DNA of 64,000 bases from Methylocapsa palsarum (GTDB lineage Bacteria; Pseudomonadota; Alphaproteobacteria; Rhizobiales; Beijerinckiaceae): NCBI RefSeq assembly GCF_900114285.1, contig NZ_FOSN01000010.1, forward strand, positions 62,001 to 126,000, given 5' to 3'. The position numbers and the translations under genes were made by a program. Numbering within the stretch: position 1 is the stretch's first letter; the number at the start of each line of letters is the position of its first letter. Positions 39,524 to 49,355 of the stretch are shown in pieces. The notes under the pieces are model-generated. The model saw only the letters and a program-made list of their open reading frames with translations, made no database searches and was not told the DNA's origin.

Positions 39524-40264
39524 ATGACGGGGACGGCGGGCGTCTTTGGCGCGCTCTTTTTCACGATCGCGCTCATGATTGGGAGCGCACAGGCTGATCC
39601 CACGCCCGCCCCCACACCAGCCCCCGCTCCAGCCCCGGCCGCAACCAAACCGGCGGCCAAGCCAGCCGCCGCCCCGCCGGCCGCAAAGACCGTGACCGCC
39701 CCCAAGCCATTCGTTCCGATCGAGCCGCTGGTGGCGATCCAGAAAGCCAATTCCTATTTCAACGCCGCGACGACCATGGTCGGCGATTTCGTCCAGATCG
39801 GCGCCGATGGCAAACGCACCGAAGGCAAGATCTTCGTCCAGCGGCCGGGACGGCTGCGCTTCGAATATGCGGCGCCAGCAACCCTCGAGATCGTCGCGGA
39901 CGGCCTCTCCGTCGCGGTGCACGACCGCAAGACGGCGACAAAGGACATCTATTTCATCAGCCAGACGCCGCTGAAATTCCTCTTGAAAGATCACGTTGAC
40001 CTCGCCAACGACGTAAAGATCGTCGACGTCTCCAGCGACCCGAGCGCGGTCACGATCGTCGTCGAGGACAAGGCGACCTTCGGGGGCACCTCGCAGATCA
40101 AGCTCGTTTTCGATCCGGCGAAGTTCACGCTGAAGCAGTGGCAGGTCACCGATCCGCAAGGCTACGAGACCCTGATTTCGCTGTTCAATATCGATCTGAC
40201 GAAGAAACCCGACCCAAATCTCTTTCAAATCACCCAAGAGCGCATGCTGAACACGAACAATTGA
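39524..40264 (+). CDS. lolA: outer-membrane lipoprotein carrier LolA-like
   Basis: LolA shuttles lipoproteins across the periplasm to LolB. This 246-aa protein has a signal peptide (residues 1-25), then an unusually long Pro/Ala/Lys repeat (about 25-60) before the beta-barrel domain: ANSYFNAATTMVGDFVQIG, FVQRPGRLRFEYAAPATLEI and WQVTDPQGYETLISLFNIDL, the usual alphaproteobacterial form. AAGGCGG precedes the ATG; an upstream frame start at 39422 is less likely. A hairpin follows the stop. Confidence 0.88.
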   Translation: MTGTAGVFGALFFTIALMIGSAQADPTPAPTPAPAPAPAATKPAAKPAAAPPAAKTVTAPKPFVPIEPLVAIQKANSYFNAATTMVGDFVQIGADGKRTEGKIFVQRPGRLRFEYAAPATLEIVADGLSVAVHDRKTATKDIYFISQTPLKFLLKDHVDLANDVKIVDVSSDPSAVTIVVEDKATFGGTSQIKLVFDPAKFTLKQWQVTDPQGYETLISLFNIDLTKKPDPNLFQITQERMLNTNN

Positions 40265-40265
40265 C

Positions 40266-40298
40266 CCTTTCCGGCCCGTCCCGGGGCCGGTGGAAAGG
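40266..40298 (+). terminator. hairpin after lolA
   Basis: CCTTTCC with GGAAAGG, extended inward by a GGCC/GGCC pairing with a small bulge, just after the lolA stop. Only two T's follow, so it is a weak terminator or a mRNA-protecting hairpin. Confidence 0.4.
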
Positions 40299-40424
40299 TT
40301 GAAATCGGCTCGCGGCCATCCATTTTAGGGTCAGAGCGTTCCAACCGACCTCTGGCGTATGCCCCCCCGTTGCGCCGAGGTCAGGTTAAGCCGGCTCCCC
40401 CTCCCGGCGATGCGTCGCTCCATA

Positions 40425-40461
40425 GGCGTCCGGTTCTTAACGAGCCGGACGCCTTTTTTTT
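40425..40461 (+). terminator. rho-independent terminator
   Basis: GGCGTCCGG and CCGGACGCC form a perfect 9-bp stem with an 11-base loop, followed directly by a run of eight T's. It would end the lolA transcript before xthA. Confidence 0.8.
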
Positions 40462-40627
40462 CACGAAGCTTTTTTCGCGAAGCTTTTTCCCCGCAGCCTC
40501 CTTTGTTCCCGCAGCCTCCCGAGGAAACTCCCTCCCCAGGGGCCGCACTTTCTGTGGGCTTCGATCAATCGTCCTTGCGGCGCGCGCGCCGGCATGTTCA
40601 ATCGCGACCAGAATTGCGGAGCATGAA

Positions 40628-41443
40628 ATGCGTTTGACCCTGGCCACCTGGAACATCAACTCGGTCCGGCTGCGCATCAATCTCGTCGCGCGATTCCTGC
40701 GCGAAAACGCCCCCGACGTTCTCTGCCTGCAGGAGACGAAATGCCGGGACGCCGAATTTCCCTTGGCGGAGTTCCACAAGCTCGGCTATTCCCATGTCGC
40801 CATCAACGGGCAGAAAGGCTACCACGGCGTCGCCATCGCCTCGAAACTGCCGCTGTCGGAGATCGACCGGCGCTCGTTCTGCGACAAGGGCGACGCCCGC
40901 CACCTCGCCGCGACCCTGACGCCGCAAGGCGCAGGCGGACGCGCGATCGCGGTTCACAATTTTTATGTCCCGGCCGGAGGCGACGAGCCGGACCCCGAGC
41001 TCAATCCGAAATTCGCCCACAAGCTCGCCTTCCTCGATGAAATGCGGGATTGGATGAGCGCGGACAAGATCGCGGGCAAGGACGCCATCATGGCGGGCGA
41101 TCTCAATGTCGCGCCGCTCGAAACCGACGTCTGGAGCCATAAGGCGCTGCTCAAAGTGGTGAGCCACACGCCGGTCGAGGTCGAGAAACTCGGCCGCGTG
41201 CTCAAGTCCGGCCCCTGGATCGACGCGCTCCGGCATCACGTTCCGGCCGAAAAGAAACTTTATACGTGGTGGAGCTATCGATCGCCAGACTGGGCCAAGG
41301 CGGACAAGGGACGGCGGCTCGATCACGTCTGGGTCAGCGAAAGCCTGAAGCCGAACCTCGACGGAATGAGCGTCCTGCGCGAAAGCCGGGGCTGGGAGCG
41401 CCCTTCAGACCATGTTCCGGTCGTGGTTCACCTTTCGCTGTGA
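40628..41443 (+). CDS. xthA: exodeoxyribonuclease III / AP endonuclease
   Basis: Base-excision repair nuclease of the exonuclease III family, 271 aa. Motifs are TWNINSVR, CLQETKC (Glu36), NGQKGYHGVAI, MAGDLNVAP (Asp/Asn), RRLDHVWVS and the terminal SDHVPVV (catalytic Asp-His). The ATG with GGAG upstream is much better placed than an earlier in-frame start at 40370. Confidence 0.96.
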   Translation: MRLTLATWNINSVRLRINLVARFLRENAPDVLCLQETKCRDAEFPLAEFHKLGYSHVAINGQKGYHGVAIASKLPLSEIDRRSFCDKGDARHLAATLTPQGAGGRAIAVHNFYVPAGGDEPDPELNPKFAHKLAFLDEMRDWMSADKIAGKDAIMAGDLNVAPLETDVWSHKALLKVVSHTPVEVEKLGRVLKSGPWIDALRHHVPAEKKLYTWWSYRSPDWAKADKGRRLDHVWVSESLKPNLDGMSVLRESRGWERPSDHVPVVVHLSL

Positions 41444-41457
41444 GCGTCCCTGACATT

Positions 41458-41573
41458 TAGAGCATATTCCGATTGGATTGAATCAATCCAATCTACAAGA
41501 ATATGCTCAAGCCTTTGTTTTTGGAGCGATTTCTGATCGATCACATGATTTCATGCGATCGGAAAGCGCTCTA
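41458..41573 (-). repeat. interspersed MITE-like element, copy 5 (reverse orientation)
   Basis: 116 bases, reverse of copies 1-4: TAGAGCATATTCCG on the left, CGGAAAGCGCTCTA on the right. It lies between the xthA 3' end and the cyclic-nucleotide-binding gene, and supplies the last codons and stop of the latter. Confidence 0.9.
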
Positions 41574-42027
41574 AGGGCTCATCAAGGAGCCGGCGCACCA
41601 CCGCGAGCTCGCCGGTCATTCCCGTAAGCTTCGCGGCAAGGGTGTCGCGCAGATGCGCGGCGCTGGCGGGAAACTCGTTCAGCACGCGGCGAAACAGCTG
41701 GCGTGAAATCCGCAAGACGCTTGAGGGTTCGCGCGCGATCGCCGTCGCCGGCCTCAATGTTTCCGCAAGCAGGGCGAGTTCGCCGATGAGAGCCGGGTGC
41801 CGGACGATCCTCGCCGACGCCGCGCCCTGATCCGAAGCGTCGAGCGCGATGGATCCCGACAGAACCAGAAAGCCGCCGTTCGAGACTTCATCCTTCCGGA
41901 ACAGCACGTCTCCTGCGCGAAGGATGCGGGTTTCGCCCGAAAACGCGATCAGCCGGAGCGCGCCCGGCTCCAGCACGGCGAGCGTCGGATTGGCGAGCAG
42001 TTTACCGGCGTCGTCCTCCAGCCCCAT
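41551..42027 (-). CDS. cyclic-nucleotide-binding-domain protein without HTH
   Basis: A 158-aa protein with only a CNB (Crp-like) beta-barrel: ILRAGDVLFRKDEVSNGGFL, the LVLSGSIAL strand and GELALLAETLRPATAIARE with the phosphate-binding-like loop. There is no helix-turn-helix, so it is a sensor or adaptor, not a DNA-binding Crp. The last four residues (RFPI, A) and the TGA come from repeat copy 5. It lies just downstream of the response regulator on the same strand. Confidence 0.85.
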   Translation of the reverse strand: MGLEDDAGKLLANPTLAVLEPGALRLIAFSGETRILRAGDVLFRKDEVSNGGFLVLSGSIALDASDQGAASARIVRHPALIGELALLAETLRPATAIAREPSSVLRISRQLFRRVLNEFPASAAHLRDTLAAKLTGMTGELAVVRRLLDEPLERFPIA

Positions 42028-42067
42028 TGCGGCTCCTCTTGCCCAGCCGCGCGCGCGGCGAAGATCC

Positions 42068-42754
42068 TCAGGGGATCAGCTTGTAGCCGCCGGCCTCGGT
42101 CACAAGGATCTGCGCCTTGGCGGGATCTCGCTCGATTTTCTGCCGCAGCCGGTAGATATGCGTCTCCAGCGTATGCGTCGTGACATTCGAATTATAGCCC
42201 CACACCTCGCGCAACAGCACGTCCCTTGTGACGACGGATTGTCCGGCGCGGTAAAGGAAACGCAGGATCGCGGTCTCTTTTTCCGTGAGGTGAAGCTTGA
42301 CGCCCTTTTCGTCGATCAGGACTTTCGCCCCCGGCTGGAAGGTGTATTGACCGATCCGAAACAGAGCCTCTTCATTGGTTTCGTGCTGGCGCAGATGAGC
42401 GCGCATGCGGGCCAGCAAGACCGCGAAGCGGAAAGGCTTCGTCACATAGTCGTTGGCGCCGGCGTCAAGGCCCTGCACGGCGTCAAGATCCGTGTCGTGG
42501 CCGGTCAGCATGATGATGGGATTTTTGAAGCCTTCCTCGCGCATCCGCTTAACAGCCTCGCGGCCATCCATGTCCGGCAGGCCGACGTCCATGATGATCA
42601 GGTCCGGCGTCTCCTTGCGCGAGGCGGTGAGCGCGCCCTGCGCGGTTTCCGCATGGACGGCCGAAAATTCTTCGTGGAGACTGAGTTGCTCGGAAAGAGC
42701 GGCGCGCAGATCGGGATCGTCGTCCGCGATCAGGATCTTCAAAACCTGGGTCAT
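42068..42754 (-). CDS. OmpR-family response regulator
   Basis: A 228-aa receiver plus winged-helix DNA-binding protein. Receiver residues: acidic pair DDD (11-13), phospho-acceptor Asp56 in IIMDVGLPD, Lys in TKPFRF. The effector domain has LTEKETAILRFLYRAGQSVV and THTLETHIYRLRQKIE. No histidine kinase is adjacent. The CNB gene lies just downstream and an L,D-transpeptidase gene is divergent upstream. Confidence 0.93.
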   Translation of the reverse strand: MTQVLKILIADDDPDLRAALSEQLSLHEEFSAVHAETAQGALTASRKETPDLIIMDVGLPDMDGREAVKRMREEGFKNPIIMLTGHDTDLDAVQGLDAGANDYVTKPFRFAVLLARMRAHLRQHETNEEALFRIGQYTFQPGAKVLIDEKGVKLHLTEKETAILRFLYRAGQSVVTRDVLLREVWGYNSNVTTHTLETHIYRLRQKIERDPAKAQILVTEAGGYKLIP

Positions 42755-43020
42755 TGAATTGTCCTTGATGGGCCTTTCCCGCCGCGCTCAACAAGCCATC
42801 GGGCGGGAACGGGCTTTCTCCGTGTCTTAAGTGAATTCAAAAGCAATGGGTCCAAAAGCAAATGCTCGCCGCGGGTTCCGGCGAGGTTCATCATGCGAGA
42901 GTCCATCGCATTCACGTCCTTGGCAAGCTGAAAGCGCGGCCGACGCGGGACCTCGTTGAAAGGTTTGCGCAAGCCGAAAGAGCCGAGACCTCAAATAAGG
43001 CGGGGGAGTGAAAGACCTCT

Positions 43021-43617
43021 ATGAAATCATTAAAAAAAACGCCCGTCGTCCCGACCGCGGGAAAAACCCGGCGGAACCCCGCCGGCCTCACCCGTCTCGT
43101 CGCGACATTAGCTCAAACGCAAGCTGGAGCACAAAAGTTCCGCACCGGCAGACTCCATGCCGGCTCGATGGTGATTCGCTGCGCGCTCGGCGCGGCCGGG
43201 GTGACCCACGCCAAGCGGGAAGGCGATCACGCCAGCCCCGCGGGACATTGGCGGCTGGTCGGCGGATATTTCCGCGCGGACCGGATCAAGAGGGGGCGGA
43301 CGCCGCTGGCGATGCGGCCGGTTTCGCCGCACATGGGCTGGTGCGACGATCCCGGCAGCCCCGCCTACAACAAGATGGTCCTCTCGCCCTTCCGCGCCTC
43401 GCACGAAAAACTCTGGCGCGACGATCCTCTCTATGACGTCGTGATCGTCCTCGATTATAATATTCATCCGCGTCGCAAGGGGCGCGGCAGCGCGATCTTT
43501 CTCCATTGCGCCAGGCCCGACGCCGCGCCGACGGAGGGGTGCGTCGCGATCAGCGCGGACGATCTGCGCAGGCTTCTGCCGCGGCTTTCGCCAAGGACCA
43601 TGCTGGTCATCAGGTGA
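43021..43617 (+). CDS. L,D-transpeptidase family (YkuD) protein
   Basis: 198 aa with the YkuD active site HCARPDAAPTEGCVAIS (His162, Cys174), which attacks the tetrapeptide to make 3-3 crosslinks or attach outer-membrane proteins. The N-terminus is basic and shows no clear signal peptide, so the location is uncertain. Divergent from the response regulator, an association I recall from relatives. Confidence 0.82.
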   Translation: MKSLKKTPVVPTAGKTRRNPAGLTRLVATLAQTQAGAQKFRTGRLHAGSMVIRCALGAAGVTHAKREGDHASPAGHWRLVGGYFRADRIKRGRTPLAMRPVSPHMGWCDDPGSPAYNKMVLSPFRASHEKLWRDDPLYDVVIVLDYNIHPRRKGRGSAIFLHCARPDAAPTEGCVAISADDLRRLLPRLSPRTMLVIR

Positions 43618-43675
43618 AAATTCTGCGGTGAAAATTTTGGCGGCCAACCTGCAAGCCGCTAACAAGGAGGACGGC

Positions 43676-43921
43676 ATGCAAACGGCGTCGATCCTGACCT
43701 GCCCCCTCTGCCATCACCGGTCGGCGGAGACCATGCCGCTCGACGCCTGCCAGTTCTTCTACGAATGCAAGGCCTGCGGGACCCTGCTGAAGCCAAAGAC
43801 GGGCGATTGCTGCGTGTTCTGCTCCTATGGCGACACGCCCTGCCCGCCGGTTCAGGAGGCGCGGGCGAAGGGCGGCCCGACCTGCTGCGGCCCGGCCTGC
43901 TGCGGCCCCGCCGGCGCTTAA
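43676..43921 (+). CDS. small Cys-rich GDCCVFCSYG-motif protein
   Basis: 81 aa with AAGGAGG before the ATG. It carries CPLCHH, CKACG, and the GDCCVFCSYGDTPCPP signature, then CCGPACCG at the end. I recall this family as small metal-binding-like proteins, often beside metal-resistance genes; the metal and role are not known. Twelve cysteines in 81 residues suggest zinc or copper binding. Confidence 0.75.
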   Translation: MQTASILTCPLCHHRSAETMPLDACQFFYECKACGTLLKPKTGDCCVFCSYGDTPCPPVQEARAKGGPTCCGPACCGPAGA

Positions 43922-43930
43922 GCCCGACCC

Positions 43931-44629
43931 TCAGCGGGTGCCGAAAATGGCGCTGCCGACCCGCACGTGGGTCGCGCCAAGCTGGATCGCCAATTCGAAA
44001 TCGGCGCTCATTCCCATCGACAAAATCTTGACGCCATTGCGCGCCCCGATCTTGTTCAGGAGCGCGAAATGTGGCGAGGCCATCTCGTCATGGGGCGGGA
44101 TGCACATCAGGCCGGAAATCTCCAGCCCATGCTCGTTGCGGCACGCCGCGATGAAGGCGTCGGCGTCCTGCGGCGGAACTCCCGCCTTCTGCGGCTCGGC
44201 GCCCGTATTGATCTGAACGTAGAGACGCGGACGCCGGCCGGTTTTCGCCATCTCGGTTGCGAGCGCGCGCGCGATCTTGTCGCGGTCGACGGTCTCGATC
44301 ACGTCGAAAAGCCTGACCGCGTCCTCCGCCTTGTTCGACTGCAGCGGGCCGATCAGATGAAGTTCGACGCCCGGATATTTTTCGCGCAGCGGCGGCCACT
44401 TTTCCATGGCCTCCTGCACCCGGTTTTCGCCGAAAATTCTTTGCCCGGCCTCGAGCACGGGTTCGACCTCCGGCGCGGCGAAGGTTTTCGAGACGCAGAC
44501 AAGGGAGATCTCGCCAGGATCGCGGCCGCAATCGCGCGCCGCCTGGACGATGCGGCGGCGAATCTCTTCAAGCCGGATCGCGGGAGCGCCTTGATCGATG
44601 GGCAAGTCTTGATCGAGAATCGGGTGCAA
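43931..44629 (-). CDS. yggS: YggS family PLP-homeostasis protein
   Basis: 232-aa alanine-racemase-fold protein that binds pyridoxal phosphate through Lys48 (LVCVSKTF) and keeps PLP levels in balance. Other motifs are FGENRVQEAMEKW, LHLIGPLQSNK, YVQINTGAEPQK and SMGMSADFELAIQLGATHVR. No enzymatic activity is expected. Confidence 0.93.
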   Translation of the reverse strand: MHPILDQDLPIDQGAPAIRLEEIRRRIVQAARDCGRDPGEISLVCVSKTFAAPEVEPVLEAGQRIFGENRVQEAMEKWPPLREKYPGVELHLIGPLQSNKAEDAVRLFDVIETVDRDKIARALATEMAKTGRRPRLYVQINTGAEPQKAGVPPQDADAFIAACRNEHGLEISGLMCIPPHDEMASPHFALLNKIGARNGVKILSMGMSADFELAIQLGATHVRVGSAIFGTR

Positions 44630-45038
44630 GGTGGAGACTTTCGGGCTGGCGGTGGCGAGGGCGCCTCAAAGCGCTGAAACACAGCATAACATAGCCGATC
44701 GGCCAACGCGGACGAGGCCCGTTCACCCCGATGGCCGAAGCGCCCGTGCGGCGTTAATCCAATGTCGCGGCCACGCCATGAAACGAAATCGCGCCGATCC
44801 AGCGGGCGGTCGTCATCTTGCCGCGACGATGATCCTTCCGACCATCGCAATAGCGCATCTGGAAAGCGGCCCGTCAGGGGAGGCCCGACTCTTTATGCAA
44901 GCGCGATCGGGATTTGCCTGACGCCGTCGATGATTTACGATCGTCCCTTCGACATGGGCGGATATTTCGTCGCGCTGACGGCCCCCCTTTAAGTCATGCC
45001 GCAGTGAGAGCGGCGGCCGCCGCACCGTCAGGACGATT
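44630..45038. other. intergenic region without clear gene
   Basis: 409 bases between divergent yggS and the acyltransferase gene. I see no convincing open frame, hairpin or repeat. It must hold the promoters for both. Confidence 0.5.
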
Positions 45039-46142
45039 ATGTTCACCACGCTTCAGGCCTATCGCGGCGTCGCGGCGCTCATGGTGGTTCTCTATCACAC
45101 CGACGCGTTTTTGTGGCGATCCGGCAAGGAGTTTCACTATGGCTCGTTTCAGATTTTCGACTTTTTCGACGCGGGGGTGCAGCTCTTCTTCGTGCTCAGC
45201 GGCTTCATCATCTTGCGGACGCACCGGAACGATCTCGGCGATCGAACCCGCGCGAGGCTGTTTATCGAAAAACGAATCACAAGACTATATCCCGCCTATA
45301 TCGCCGTGACCTGCCTCGTCATCCTGGAATATCTCGTTTTTCCCGAACTCGGCAAAAACGTCGATCTCGGTCTGGGCAACATCGTCTCGTCGCTCATGCT
45401 CTCCCCCTCAGGCCGCCAGCCTGTCGTCGCTCCTGCCTGGACGCTGGAGCATGAGATTCTCTTCTATGCTTTCTTTTCTCTGATGATCTTTAGGTTCAGA
45501 TGGGGAATGGCGGCTTTTCTGGCCTGGCAGGCCGGATGCCTCGTCAATCTAATCGCCGGCGCAGATCAATTCCCGATGGACTTTTTCTTCTCCGCCAACA
45601 ACCTACTCTTTCTGTTCGGCATGGGCGTCGCCGCCATCGCCGGGCGCGGGCGGCTCAGATATCCCGCCGCCGTCGCCGGCTTTGGCGCCGCCCTGCTTCT
45701 CGCGGCGGGCCTGCACCGGAGTTTTTCCGACGCCGTTCCGCCAGTCTCGGCCTATGTCATCCGGTATGGCCTCGGCGCCGCGATCCTCATCGCCGGGCTC
45801 GTCGAACTCGAGCGAAGTTCGCAACTGCGGGCGTCGAGAAGCTTGTGCATTCTGGGCGACGCGTCCTATGCGGTCTACCTCGTCCATTGCATGATTCTTT
45901 CGCTGGGCGTGAAGCTGTTCGTCAGCGGCGGCCTCGCCGGGGTTCTGCCGCCGGCCGTTTCGTTTGCGGCGCTCGCCCTTGCCGCCGTCGCCGCCGGCGT
46001 GTTTTTTCATTTCGCGGTCGAGATGCCCTTGACCAACGCCGTTCGGCGACGCTTTCAACGGGGCGCAGCGCCGGCGCGCGCCCTGATCGCCGGGTTTTCC
46101 GCCCAAGGCAAGGTTTCGGAGTTGACCGGGCGAACCAAATAA
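45039..46142 (+). CDS. acyltransferase 3 family membrane protein
   Basis: 367 aa with about ten hydrophobic segments. The family motifs are the N-terminal LQAYRGVAALMVVLYHTDAF (catalytic His) and FFVLSGFIILRTH, then RRITRLYPAY-like KRITRLYPAYIAV and WTLEHEIL. Such proteins O-acylate sugars of polysaccharides or lipids in the inner membrane. The target is not known and no polysaccharide cluster is nearby. Confidence 0.9.
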   Translation: MFTTLQAYRGVAALMVVLYHTDAFLWRSGKEFHYGSFQIFDFFDAGVQLFFVLSGFIILRTHRNDLGDRTRARLFIEKRITRLYPAYIAVTCLVILEYLVFPELGKNVDLGLGNIVSSLMLSPSGRQPVVAPAWTLEHEILFYAFFSLMIFRFRWGMAAFLAWQAGCLVNLIAGADQFPMDFFFSANNLLFLFGMGVAAIAGRGRLRYPAAVAGFGAALLLAAGLHRSFSDAVPPVSAYVIRYGLGAAILIAGLVELERSSQLRASRSLCILGDASYAVYLVHCMILSLGVKLFVSGGLAGVLPPAVSFAALALAAVAAGVFFHFAVEMPLTNAVRRRFQRGAAPARALIAGFSAQGKVSELTGRTK

Positions 46143-46189
46143 TGGCGTGTACGCGATCACGCCGCAGCTTCGAATAACGAACGAGTTCA

Positions 46190-48823
46190 ATGGACGTAGA
46201 GCGCTATAACGCCCGCGAAGTCGAACCCAGATGGCGCGAGCTTTGGGATCGATCGGGGACGTTTCTGACGCAGAACGGCGACTCCCGGCCCAAATATTAT
46301 GTTCTTGAGATGTTCCCCTATCCATCGGGGCGCATCCACATGGGCCATGTCCGCAATTACACGATGGGCGATGTGATCGCGAGGTACAAGCGGGCGCGGG
46401 GATTCAACGTTCTTCATCCGATGGGCTGGGACGCGTTCGGCATGCCGGCCGAGAACGCGGCGATGCAGAACAACAGCCATCCGGCGGGCTGGACCTACGC
46501 CAATATCGCCAGCATGCGCGAGCAACTGAAGGCGATCGGCCTGTCGCTCGACTGGTCGCGCGAGATCGCCACCTGCGATCCGGGCTATTACAAACACCAG
46601 CAGAAATTGTTTCTGGACTTTCTGGCCGCCGGCCTCGTCGACCGCAAGCGCTCGAAGGTCAATTGGGACCCTGTCGATCATACCGTTCTCGCCAACGAGC
46701 AGGTGATCGACGGGCGGGGCTGGCGTTCGGGCGCCATCGTCGAACAGCGCGAACTGACGCAATGGTTCCTGAAAATCAGCACTTTCGCCGAGGAGCTGCT
46801 CGCCTCGCTCGACACTCTGGACCGCTGGCCTGAAAAGGTCCGCCTGATGCAGGCGAACTGGATCGGCCGCTCGGAGGGGCTCCTCATCCGCTTCGAGATC
46901 TTGCCGACGCCGCGCACGGCGGCGACCGAGCTTGAAGTCTATACGACGCGGCCGGACACTCTGTTCGGCGCGAAGTTTCTGGCGATCGCCCCCGACCATC
47001 CGCTCGCGCAGGACTGCGCCGAATCCGACCCGGGCCTCGCCGCCTTCATCGCCGAGTGCCAGCAGCGCGGAACCTCCGCGGAGGCGGTCGAGACAGGTGA
47101 AAAGAAGGGCTACGATACAGGATTGCGCGTGCGCCACCCGTTCGACGTCGAATGGCGCCTTCCGGTCTATGTCGCCAATTTCGTGCTGATGGATTACGGC
47201 ACGGGCGCGGTCTTCGGCTGCCCTGCCCACGACCAGCGCGACCTCGATTTCGCCAACGCCTATGGCCTCGGGAACATTCCGGTCATCTGCCCCCCGGACG
47301 CCGACCCCGCGACCTTCAAGGTGACGGAGATCGCCTACGACGGCGAAGGAACCCTGATCAATTCGGGCTTCCTTGACGGGCTGTCGAGCGCGCAGGCGAA
47401 GGAGGAGGCCGCGCGGCGGCTCGAGGAAAGCTCCATCGGCAATCACCCGCAAGGCCGCCGCAAGGTCAATTACCGCCTTCGCGACTGGGGCGTTTCGCGC
47501 CAGCGCTATTGGGGCTGCCCGATTCCCGTCATCCATTGCGAGGCCTGCGGAGCGGTTCCGGTTCCCGCCGCCGACCTGCCGGTCGAATTGCCCAAGGACG
47601 TGACGTTCGGCGAACCCGGCAATCCGCTCGACCGGCATCCGACCTGGAAACACGTCCCCTGCCCGACCTGCGGCGGGCCCGCCCTGCGCGAGACGGACAC
47701 GATGGACACGTTCGTCGATTCGTCCTGGTATTTCGCGCGGTTCACCGATCCACGGAACGAGACCGCCCCGACCAGCGTCGCCGCGGTCGAACACTGGCTG
47801 CCCGTCGATCAATATATCGGCGGCATCGAACACGCGATTCTGCATCTTCTCTACGCAAGGTTCTTCACCCGCGCGATGCAGGCGACGGGTCATGTCGGCG
47901 CCCTCAAGGAGCCGTTCGACGGGCTGTTCACCCAGGGCATGGTGGTGCACGAGACCTATCGCTCGCCGGCGGGAGACTGGCTCTATCCGGCCGATGTCCG
48001 GGTCGAGACCCAGGCCGGCGGCGCGCGCTCCGCGTTCCGGCTTGACGGCGGCGAGGAGGTCTCGATCGGCCCGATCGAGAAAATGTCGAAGTCGAAGCGC
48101 AATACGGTCGATCCGGACGAGATCATTCTCGCCTATGGCGCCGACACGGCGCGCTGGTTCGTCTTGTCCGATTCGCCTCCCGAGCGCGACGTGATCTGGA
48201 CCGAGGAAGGCGTGCAGGGCTCGGCCAAATTCGTTCAGCGGCTGTGGCGTCTCGTCGACGAGCTCGCCGGCCTCGCCGCTCCGCCCGGAACTCCCGTTCC
48301 GCAGGGCCTGCCGGAGGGCGCCGCAGCGGTCCGCAAAGCCGTTCACGGCGCGCTGATCAAGGTCGAGGAGGACATCGAGCGGCTGCGTTTCAACCGCGCG
48401 GTCGCCCAGGTCCACGATCTGGCGAACAAGCTGTCGGCGGCGGTCGGCGCCATCGAATCCCCCGAGGTCGATGCAGGGATGCGCGCGGCCTTCCGCGAGG
48501 CCGCCGAGGTCCTCGTCTTGATGTTCGCGCCGATGATGCCGCATCTCGCCGAGGAATGCTGGGCGCGGCTGGGACATTCGACGCTCGCCGCGAACGCCCC
48601 CTGGCCCGCCGCCGACCGCGCGATTGTCGTCGAGGACACGATTACTCTGCCGGTGCAGGTCAACGGCAAGAAGCGCGCGGACCTCGTCCTCGATCGCGGC
48701 GCGGACACTCTTGCGATCGAGGCGGCCGCTCTCGCGCTCGAACAGGTCCAGCGCGCTCTTGAAGGGCGCCCGGTCAAGAAAGTCATCATCGTTCCGCAAA
48801 GGATCGTGAATGTCGTCGCCTGA
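46190..48823 (+). CDS. leuS: leucyl-tRNA synthetase
   Basis: Class I synthetase, 877 aa. HIGH motif as HMGH (50-53) in [13 protein letters not shown], a CP1 editing domain in the middle ([30 protein letters not shown]), and KMSKS as [13 protein letters not shown] (Lys631). C-terminal anticodon domain ends [10 protein letters not shown]. It overlaps lptE by 14 bases. Confidence 0.98.
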   Translation: MDVERYNAREVEPRWRELWDRSGTFLTQNGDSRPKYYVLEMFPYPSGRIHMGHVRNYTMGDVIARYKRARGFNVLHPMGWDAFGMPAENAAMQNNSHPAGWTYANIASMREQLKAIGLSLDWSREIATCDPGYYKHQQKLFLDFLAAGLVDRKRSKVNWDPVDHTVLANEQVIDGRGWRSGAIVEQRELTQWFLKISTFAEELLASLDTLDRWPEKVRLMQANWIGRSEGLLIRFEILPTPRTAATELEVYTTRPDTLFGAKFLAIAPDHPLAQDCAESDPGLAAFIAECQQRGTSAEAVETGEKKGYDTGLRVRHPFDVEWRLPVYVANFVLMDYGTGAVFGCPAHDQRDLDFANAYGLGNIPVICPPDADPATFKVTEIAYDGEGTLINSGFLDGLSSAQAKEEAARRLEESSIGNHPQGRRKVNYRLRDWGVSRQRYWGCPIPVIHCEACGAVPVPAADLPVELPKDVTFGEPGNPLDRHPTWKHVPCPTCGGPALRETDTMDTFVDSSWYFARFTDPRNETAPTSVAAVEHWLPVDQYIGGIEHAILHLLYARFFTRAMQATGHVGALKEPFDGLFTQGMVVHETYRSPAGDWLYPADVRVETQAGGARSAFRLDGGEEVSIGPIEKMSKSKRNTVDPDEIILAYGADTARWFVLSDSPPERDVIWTEEGVQGSAKFVQRLWRLVDELAGLAAPPGTPVPQGLPEGAAAVRKAVHGALIKVEEDIERLRFNRAVAQVHDLANKLSAAVGAIESPEVDAGMRAAFREAAEVLVLMFAPMMPHLAEECWARLGHSTLAANAPWPAADRAIVVEDTITLPVQVNGKKRADLVLDRGADTLAIEAAALALEQVQRALEGRPVKKVIIVPQRIVNVVA

Positions 48824-49340
48824 ACGAAAGCTCGCGCGCAAGGGATTCGCCGGCGCCGGTCTGCTGGCCGCCGGCTTGTCGCTGTCGGGCTGCTTCCAGC
48901 CGCTCTATGGAACCTTCAGCGCAGACGGGAACGTCGCGACGGAATTGCAGGCGATCGAAATCGATTCGGTCCCCGGCCGGCTCGGGCACTATCTCGTCAA
49001 CGATCTCATTTTCGCCTTCAACGGCACGGGATCGCATGTCGCGCCGAAATATCGTCTCATCGTCAGCGTCCGCGAAAACGTGCAGACGCCTCTCGTCGAC
49101 ACCGTGACGGGGCTCGCCAGCGCGGCGTCGGTGGTGGTGAACGCCGACTACCGCCTGATCCCGGCCCAGGGCGGCGAGCCCATCGCCAAGGGCGTCGCCG
49201 TCGTCGCCGCGAGCTATGACCGCACCAGCCAGCGGTTCGCCAACATCCGCGCCGCCCGCGACGCCGAAATCCGCGACGCGCAGACGCTGTCGGACCAGAT
49301 CCACACTGCAATCGCCGCCGCCCTCGCGACGCGGGGCTAA
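48810..49340 (+). CDS. lptE: LPS-assembly lipoprotein LptE
   Basis: 176 aa lipoprotein; signal peptide with lipobox LSLSGC (Cys28), then FQPLYGTFS, typical of LptE. It pairs with LptD in the outer membrane to deliver lipopolysaccharide. The leuS-lptE-holA order is the conserved one. Confidence 0.92.
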   Translation: MSSPERKLARKGFAGAGLLAAGLSLSGCFQPLYGTFSADGNVATELQAIEIDSVPGRLGHYLVNDLIFAFNGTGSHVAPKYRLIVSVRENVQTPLVDTVTGLASAASVVVNADYRLIPAQGGEPIAKGVAVVAASYDRTSQRFANIRAARDAEIRDAQTLSDQIHTAIAAALATRG

Positions 49341-49355
49341 AGCGCGGAAAAGGCG

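Larger units (their letters stand above)
40265..40627. other. lolA-xthA intergenic region
   Basis: No gene is supported in these 363 bases. They hold the lolA hairpin, the strong terminator at 40425 and, after it, Pur/Pyr-rich sequence with two short repeats of CGAAGCTTTTT. The xthA start has GGAG immediately upstream at 40619-40622. Confidence 0.55.

Noticed and set aside
45500..46177. 225-aa forward frame in another phase over the acyltransferase gene
   Set aside because: Arg-rich shadow; the acyltransferase frame has the membrane segments and catalytic motifs.
46187..48841. 884-aa antisense frame over leuS
   Set aside because: Same phase-shadow effect of a GC-rich gene; no recognisable domain.
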